A stretch of 8,237 nt of DNA, from the NCBI GenBank assembly GCA_964631265.1, contig CAZVWW010000105.1, forward strand, positions 1 through 8,237. The letters are read 5' to 3'. Origin of the DNA: CAZVWW01 sp964631265. GTDB taxonomy: Bacteria > Thermotogota > Thermotogae > MWEM01. The first letter of the stretch is position 1; each line of letters starts with the position of its first letter. The notes beneath the pieces are model-generated. The model saw only the letters and a program-made list of their open reading frames with translations, was not told the origin of the DNA and made no database searches. Below, in pieces: positions 5,904 through 8,237 of the stretch. The position numbers and the translations under genes are program-made.

Positions 5904-6711
5904 AATACATGACGGTTTTTTTGATCTCGTCTTCACCGATGGCTTCTCTCTCATCCCGATTATACACTACATGGATTAGGTACTCCTGATTCCCCTTTGT
6001 TCCCTTGACGGAGGATTTTACCATATTAACGGCCTTCAAGTCGTTTTCCCCACAATATGAGAGGACTCTTCGAACGGCCTCAAGTCTGTAACCGTTCTCT
6101 CTGACAATGCCCTTCTCGTTCTTCTCCCGTTCGAGTTCGAACTGCGGCTTTATCAGCAGGACTGCGGCTCCCTCTTTCTCAAGGATTGTTGAGATGACGG
6201 GCAGGATATGTCGCAGGGAGATAAAAGACAGGTCACCGGAGATGAAGGTCACCGGTTGGGAAAAGACCTCTCTTTTCAAGTGACGGGCGTTGGTCCTTTC
6301 CATGACGACAACCCGGCTGTCATTTCGAAGTTTCCAGTCAAGCTGCCCGTACCCGACATCCACCGAAAAAACCCGGCTTGCCCCGTTCAACAACATGATC
6401 TCGGTGAATCCCCCTGTGGAGGCACCGAGATCGACACAGATTGCCCCTTCAAGGTTTATATGAAATGATTCGAGGGCACCCTTCAATTTCAAGGCACCGC
6501 GGCTGACAAAGGGGATGGACTTGTTTTTGACCGTTACCATCACGTCATAGTCGAACCGTTTCCCGGCCTTGGTTATCTTCTCTTGATTCACCATGATGTT
6601 GCCCATCATGATCTCTGATTTCGCCCGGTTTCTGGATGAAAAAAAGTCTCGATCAACAAGCAGTTGATCGAGCCTCTTTTTTTTTCTATTTTGATGATGA
6701 TTGGGTCCTAT
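5902..6711 (-). CDS. tlyA: TlyA-type 16S/23S rRNA 2'-O-methyltransferase, apparently with an ATA start
   Basis: TlyA proteins methylate cytidine 2'-hydroxyls in 16S and 23S rRNA (C1409/C1920 in mycobacteria) using S-adenosylmethionine. Counted from ATA at 6711 the protein has 269 residues, the family's usual length. An S4 RNA-binding domain comes first (about 13-60: KRLDQLLVDRDFFSSRNRAK, then SEIMMGNIMVN). An FtsJ-like methyltransferase follows, with SAM loop GASTGGFTE (96-104), DVGYGQL, ERTN and KPQFELE. The K-D-K-E tetrad expected for this fold is K75, D160, K188 and E243. No ATG, GTG or TTG exists in frame upstream of 6609, and starting there would remove half of the S4 domain. The ATA overlaps the fliD stop (TAATA) and has GGAGG (6725-6721) 9 nt upstream, exactly where an ATG would be expected. 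It could be a rare start codon or a mutated or miscalled ATG. Function is confident, the start is inferred. Confidence 0.88.
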   Translation of the reverse strand: MGPNHHQNRKKKRLDQLLVDRDFFSSRNRAKSEIMMGNIMVNQEKITKAGKRFDYDVMVTVKNKSIPFVSRGALKLKGALESFHINLEGAICVDLGASTGGFTEIMLLNGASRVFSVDVGYGQLDWKLRNDSRVVVMERTNARHLKREVFSQPVTFISGDLSFISLRHILPVISTILEKEGAAVLLIKPQFELEREKNEKGIVRENGYRLEAVRRVLSYCGENDLKAVNMVKSSVKGTKGNQEYLIHVVYNRDEREAIGEDEIKKTVMY

Positions 6712-8237
6712 TACGAATTGCCTCCGTTCAGATTCGAGATCGCATTCTGCAGCGACGCTCCCTGCTGCTGAATCCGGCTCATCTGTGCCTCAAGATTCGA
6801 ATACTTTCTCCACAACGCTTCAAACTTCCGGTTGAGTTTCGTCGACCAGTCGATAATCTCCTGGTTGATCCGTCTGACTTCCTGCGAGATCGTTCCGTTA
6901 TAACCGATAACCCGTTCGAGCTTCCCGGTGTTGAACTTGTTGTAATCGTAAATCTTATCGGAGAGCTCCGTGGCAAAACCTGTTAGTTCTGTTCCGGCGA
7001 TGGTTCCGGAAGCACCGAACATCTCCCAGACGGCTTCAACATCGTCCTCAAGGGCCGTCTGTAATTTGGTGTCGTCGATCACAAGTCGACCGCGCATGAT
7101 GTTCCTGTATGAATCCTGATAATCGTTGAAGCCGTCAGAAGCGCCGATTCCCACCTCTGTCAGATAATCGTATTTTAATTTGGTGTTGCCGTGATTCGTC
7201 AGGAGGGTGCTTTTCAACCCCTGATTCGGGCTGCTGACATCATCGGTCACGATAATGTCGTTGGGGCTGGTCACCTTAAAGACAAAGGTTCCGGTGCTGC
7301 TCTCCTCAACACTCGCCCCCACACTGTAATCACTGTACGGGGCAAACTTCTCCTGTATGTCTTCTACCGTATCGCTCTCAGTGTATGATATTTCTATGGG
7401 ATCATCGAATCCGTCCACGTGTATGGTCAGAGTCCCCGTCTCTCCGGTCGGCAGACTTACACCAAGCTCGGATAATGTACTGCTTGAACTGCCGGCCAGG
7501 GCATCAGAATAATAAATCTCCTGCGCATCGTCATCGATATCCTGATAGGCCATCGATTTCAGTTCTTCAAACACGCTTCTGAGCAACGGATCGCCGACGA
7601 GTACCTCGGATAAATCCTCGCTTTCGGTGTCGGTATCATCCTCCGTCTCATCTTCATCGGTGGCACTTGATTGTGTTTCAACCTGATCGTCCTCTTTATA
7701 GAGACGTTCGTACAGATAATCCATGATGTCGTTGTACTCGGAGACAAAATCTTCAACGTGCTCTTTCGTGGCCTCAATATCCTGTGAGACGGTTACGGTC
7801 ACCGGTGTTGTGTTGGTCTGTTTGGCCGTGAAACTGACCCCTTCAAGGACGTTGTTGAAAGTGTTCGTATCACTCGTTATCTCCGTCTCGATTCCGCCAA
7901 GTGTCACGGTGGCACTGGCCTGTTGGGACTCCTGGAAACCGCTGTCTGAATAACCCGATTCCGAATAGCCGTTGTTGTGATGGCCCTCGGCTTCAGTCGT
8001 GTCGATGTTGAACACGTCGAGAAAATCACCGGTATCCGACAACCCGATGTTGACATCCGGGTCATTACTGCCGATTGATATTGAGACATTTCCGCCGCTC
8101 TCTTCGACGGAAGCAAACACCCGGCTGTCTGATGCGTTAATACTGTCGACGACGTTTTGAAGGGTATCCCCGCCGGATGAGGCATCGTAGGAAACGTATC
8201 GGTAACTCCCGTCCACATTGATGGAGACGGTTCCGCT
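6711..8237 (-). CDS. fliD: Flagellar hook-associated protein 2 (filament cap) FliD, N-terminus cut by window edge
   Basis: FliD forms the cap at the distal end of the flagellar filament and folds exported flagellin subunits into place. The frame is open through the right edge; 508 residues are present and the true start lies outside. An in-frame GTG at 8216 is not the start, because FliD-like sequence (SGTVSIN) continues beyond it. Visible parts: a flagellin-IN-type motif (1-60), FliD N-terminal region through TVTVSQDIEA (about 105-160), a helix with FVSEYNDIMDYLYERLY, an acidic linker (182-211), a second flagellin-IN-like motif (266-324), and the FliD C-terminal region with GRLVIDDTKLQTALEDD and a long helix ending LQNAISNLNGGNS. 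Both ends are helical, as needed for export and cap assembly. The stop overlaps the tlyA start. Confidence 0.93.
   Translation of the reverse strand, partial: SGTVSINVDGSYRYVSYDASSGGDTLQNVVDSINASDSRVFASVEESGGNVSISIGSNDPDVNIGLSDTGDFLDVFNIDTTEAEGHHNNGYSESGYSDSGFQESQQASATVTLGGIETEITSDTNTFNNVLEGVSFTAKQTNTTPVTVTVSQDIEATKEHVEDFVSEYNDIMDYLYERLYKEDDQVETQSSATDEDETEDDTDTESEDLSEVLVGDPLLRSVFEELKSMAYQDIDDDAQEIYYSDALAGSSSSTLSELGVSLPTGETGTLTIHVDGFDDPIEISYTESDTVEDIQEKFAPYSDYSVGASVEESSTGTFVFKVTSPNDIIVTDDVSSPNQGLKSTLLTNHGNTKLKYDYLTEVGIGASDGFNDYQDSYRNIMRGRLVIDDTKLQTALEDDVEAVWEMFGASGTIAGTELTGFATELSDKIYDYNKFNTGKLERVIGYNGTISQEVRRINQEIIDWSTKLNRKFEALWRKYSNLEAQMSRIQQQGASLQNAISNLNGGNS
6721..6725 (-). promoter_or_regulatory. 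Shine-Dalgarno site inside fliD pointing to the ATA start of tlyA
   Basis: GGAGG lies in the last codons of fliD, 9 nt before the ATA at 6711-6709. No other plausible start is in range, so this site is the main argument for initiation at the fliD stop. Confidence 0.5.
7605..7694 (-). other. Acidic low-complexity linker in FliD
   Basis: About 30 residues made almost only of Asp, Glu, Ser and Thr (for example TDEDETEDDTDTESEDLSE) separate the N-terminal region from the second IN-like motif. It is likely a disordered, exposed linker, and its coding DNA shows GA-rich bias on the minus strand. Confidence 0.7.
7926..7970 (-). repeat. Three tandem pentapeptide units in FliD (GYSES-GYSDS-GFQES)
   Basis: Residues 90-104 are three 5-residue units of the form G-[YF]-x-[ED]-S, following a HHNN stretch. 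The codons differ between units, so this is an old or selected repeat and not a fresh slippage product. It probably forms a surface loop. Confidence 0.6.

Noticed and set aside
5886..5954. ATG start for the Lon-like protease
   Set aside because: It lies inside tlyA without a spaced RBS and adds a basic, non-family N-terminus. TTG at 5885 has a strong RBS.
5959..5964. TATAAT on the minus strand near the tlyA end
   Set aside because: Within tlyA coding sequence, no TG extension or -35 in place, and adjacent to the rejected ATG. Possible internal promoter but unsupported.
6677..6685. A9 run as a frameshift or slippage explanation for the missing tlyA start
   Set aside because: Shifting frame at the run gives no ATG, GTG or TTG after the fliD stop in either alternative frame (one meets TAG at 6688-6686, the other TAG at 6710-6708), so slippage does not solve the problem.
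8216..8237. GTG at 8216 as the FliD start
   Set aside because: FliD-family sequence continues in frame to the window edge and the family N-terminal region is missing, so the gene is simply cut.

Overview
All genes in this window lie on the minus strand, so the biological reading order runs from base 8237 down to base 1. The window suggests a flagellated, FliW/CsrA-regulated bacterium. A periplasmic peptide/sugar-type binding protein with a classical signal peptide, a LonC-type protease and compact overlapping operons fit Thermotogota best. Spirochaetota is the main alternative. This placement rests on remembered protein style rather than a search, so it is tentative.

Layout in transcription order. 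Block 1 (8237-3516) holds the C-terminal bulk of fliD (filament cap), then tlyA (rRNA 2'-O-methyltransferase), then a LonB/LonC-like protease with a Ser-Lys dyad. fliD and tlyA appear to overlap as TAATA, which puts an ATA where a start codon is expected. The protease starts at a TTG 16 nt after the tlyA stop. Block 2 (3481-1309) begins with an extended -10 promoter under a small dyad. It continues with a membrane-anchored GAF-like sensor protein of unknown function, fliW, csrA, gatC and yraN. Each junction in this block is an overlap of 1 to 35 nt, which implies strong translational coupling. Block 3 (1308-1) is a 239-bp regulatory spacer with a 20-bp near-palindrome, an extended -10 promoter and a small operator-like palindrome. 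A monocistronic-looking family 5 ABC-transporter binding protein follows and runs off the left edge.

How the genes may work together. FliW and CsrA form the known partner switch that ties flagellin translation to filament assembly, and FliD is the cap needed for flagellin to polymerise. The uncharacterised membrane protein translated just ahead of FliW, with an ATGA overlap, is the best candidate here for something undescribed: a possible extracytoplasmic input to the FliW-CsrA switch. The other genes (tlyA, gatC, yraN, lon) are housekeeping functions for ribosomes, tRNA and protein quality that share transcripts with flagellar genes.

I see no tRNA, rRNA, CRISPR array, insertion sequence or transfer boundary. 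No gene-free stretch exceeds 300 bases.
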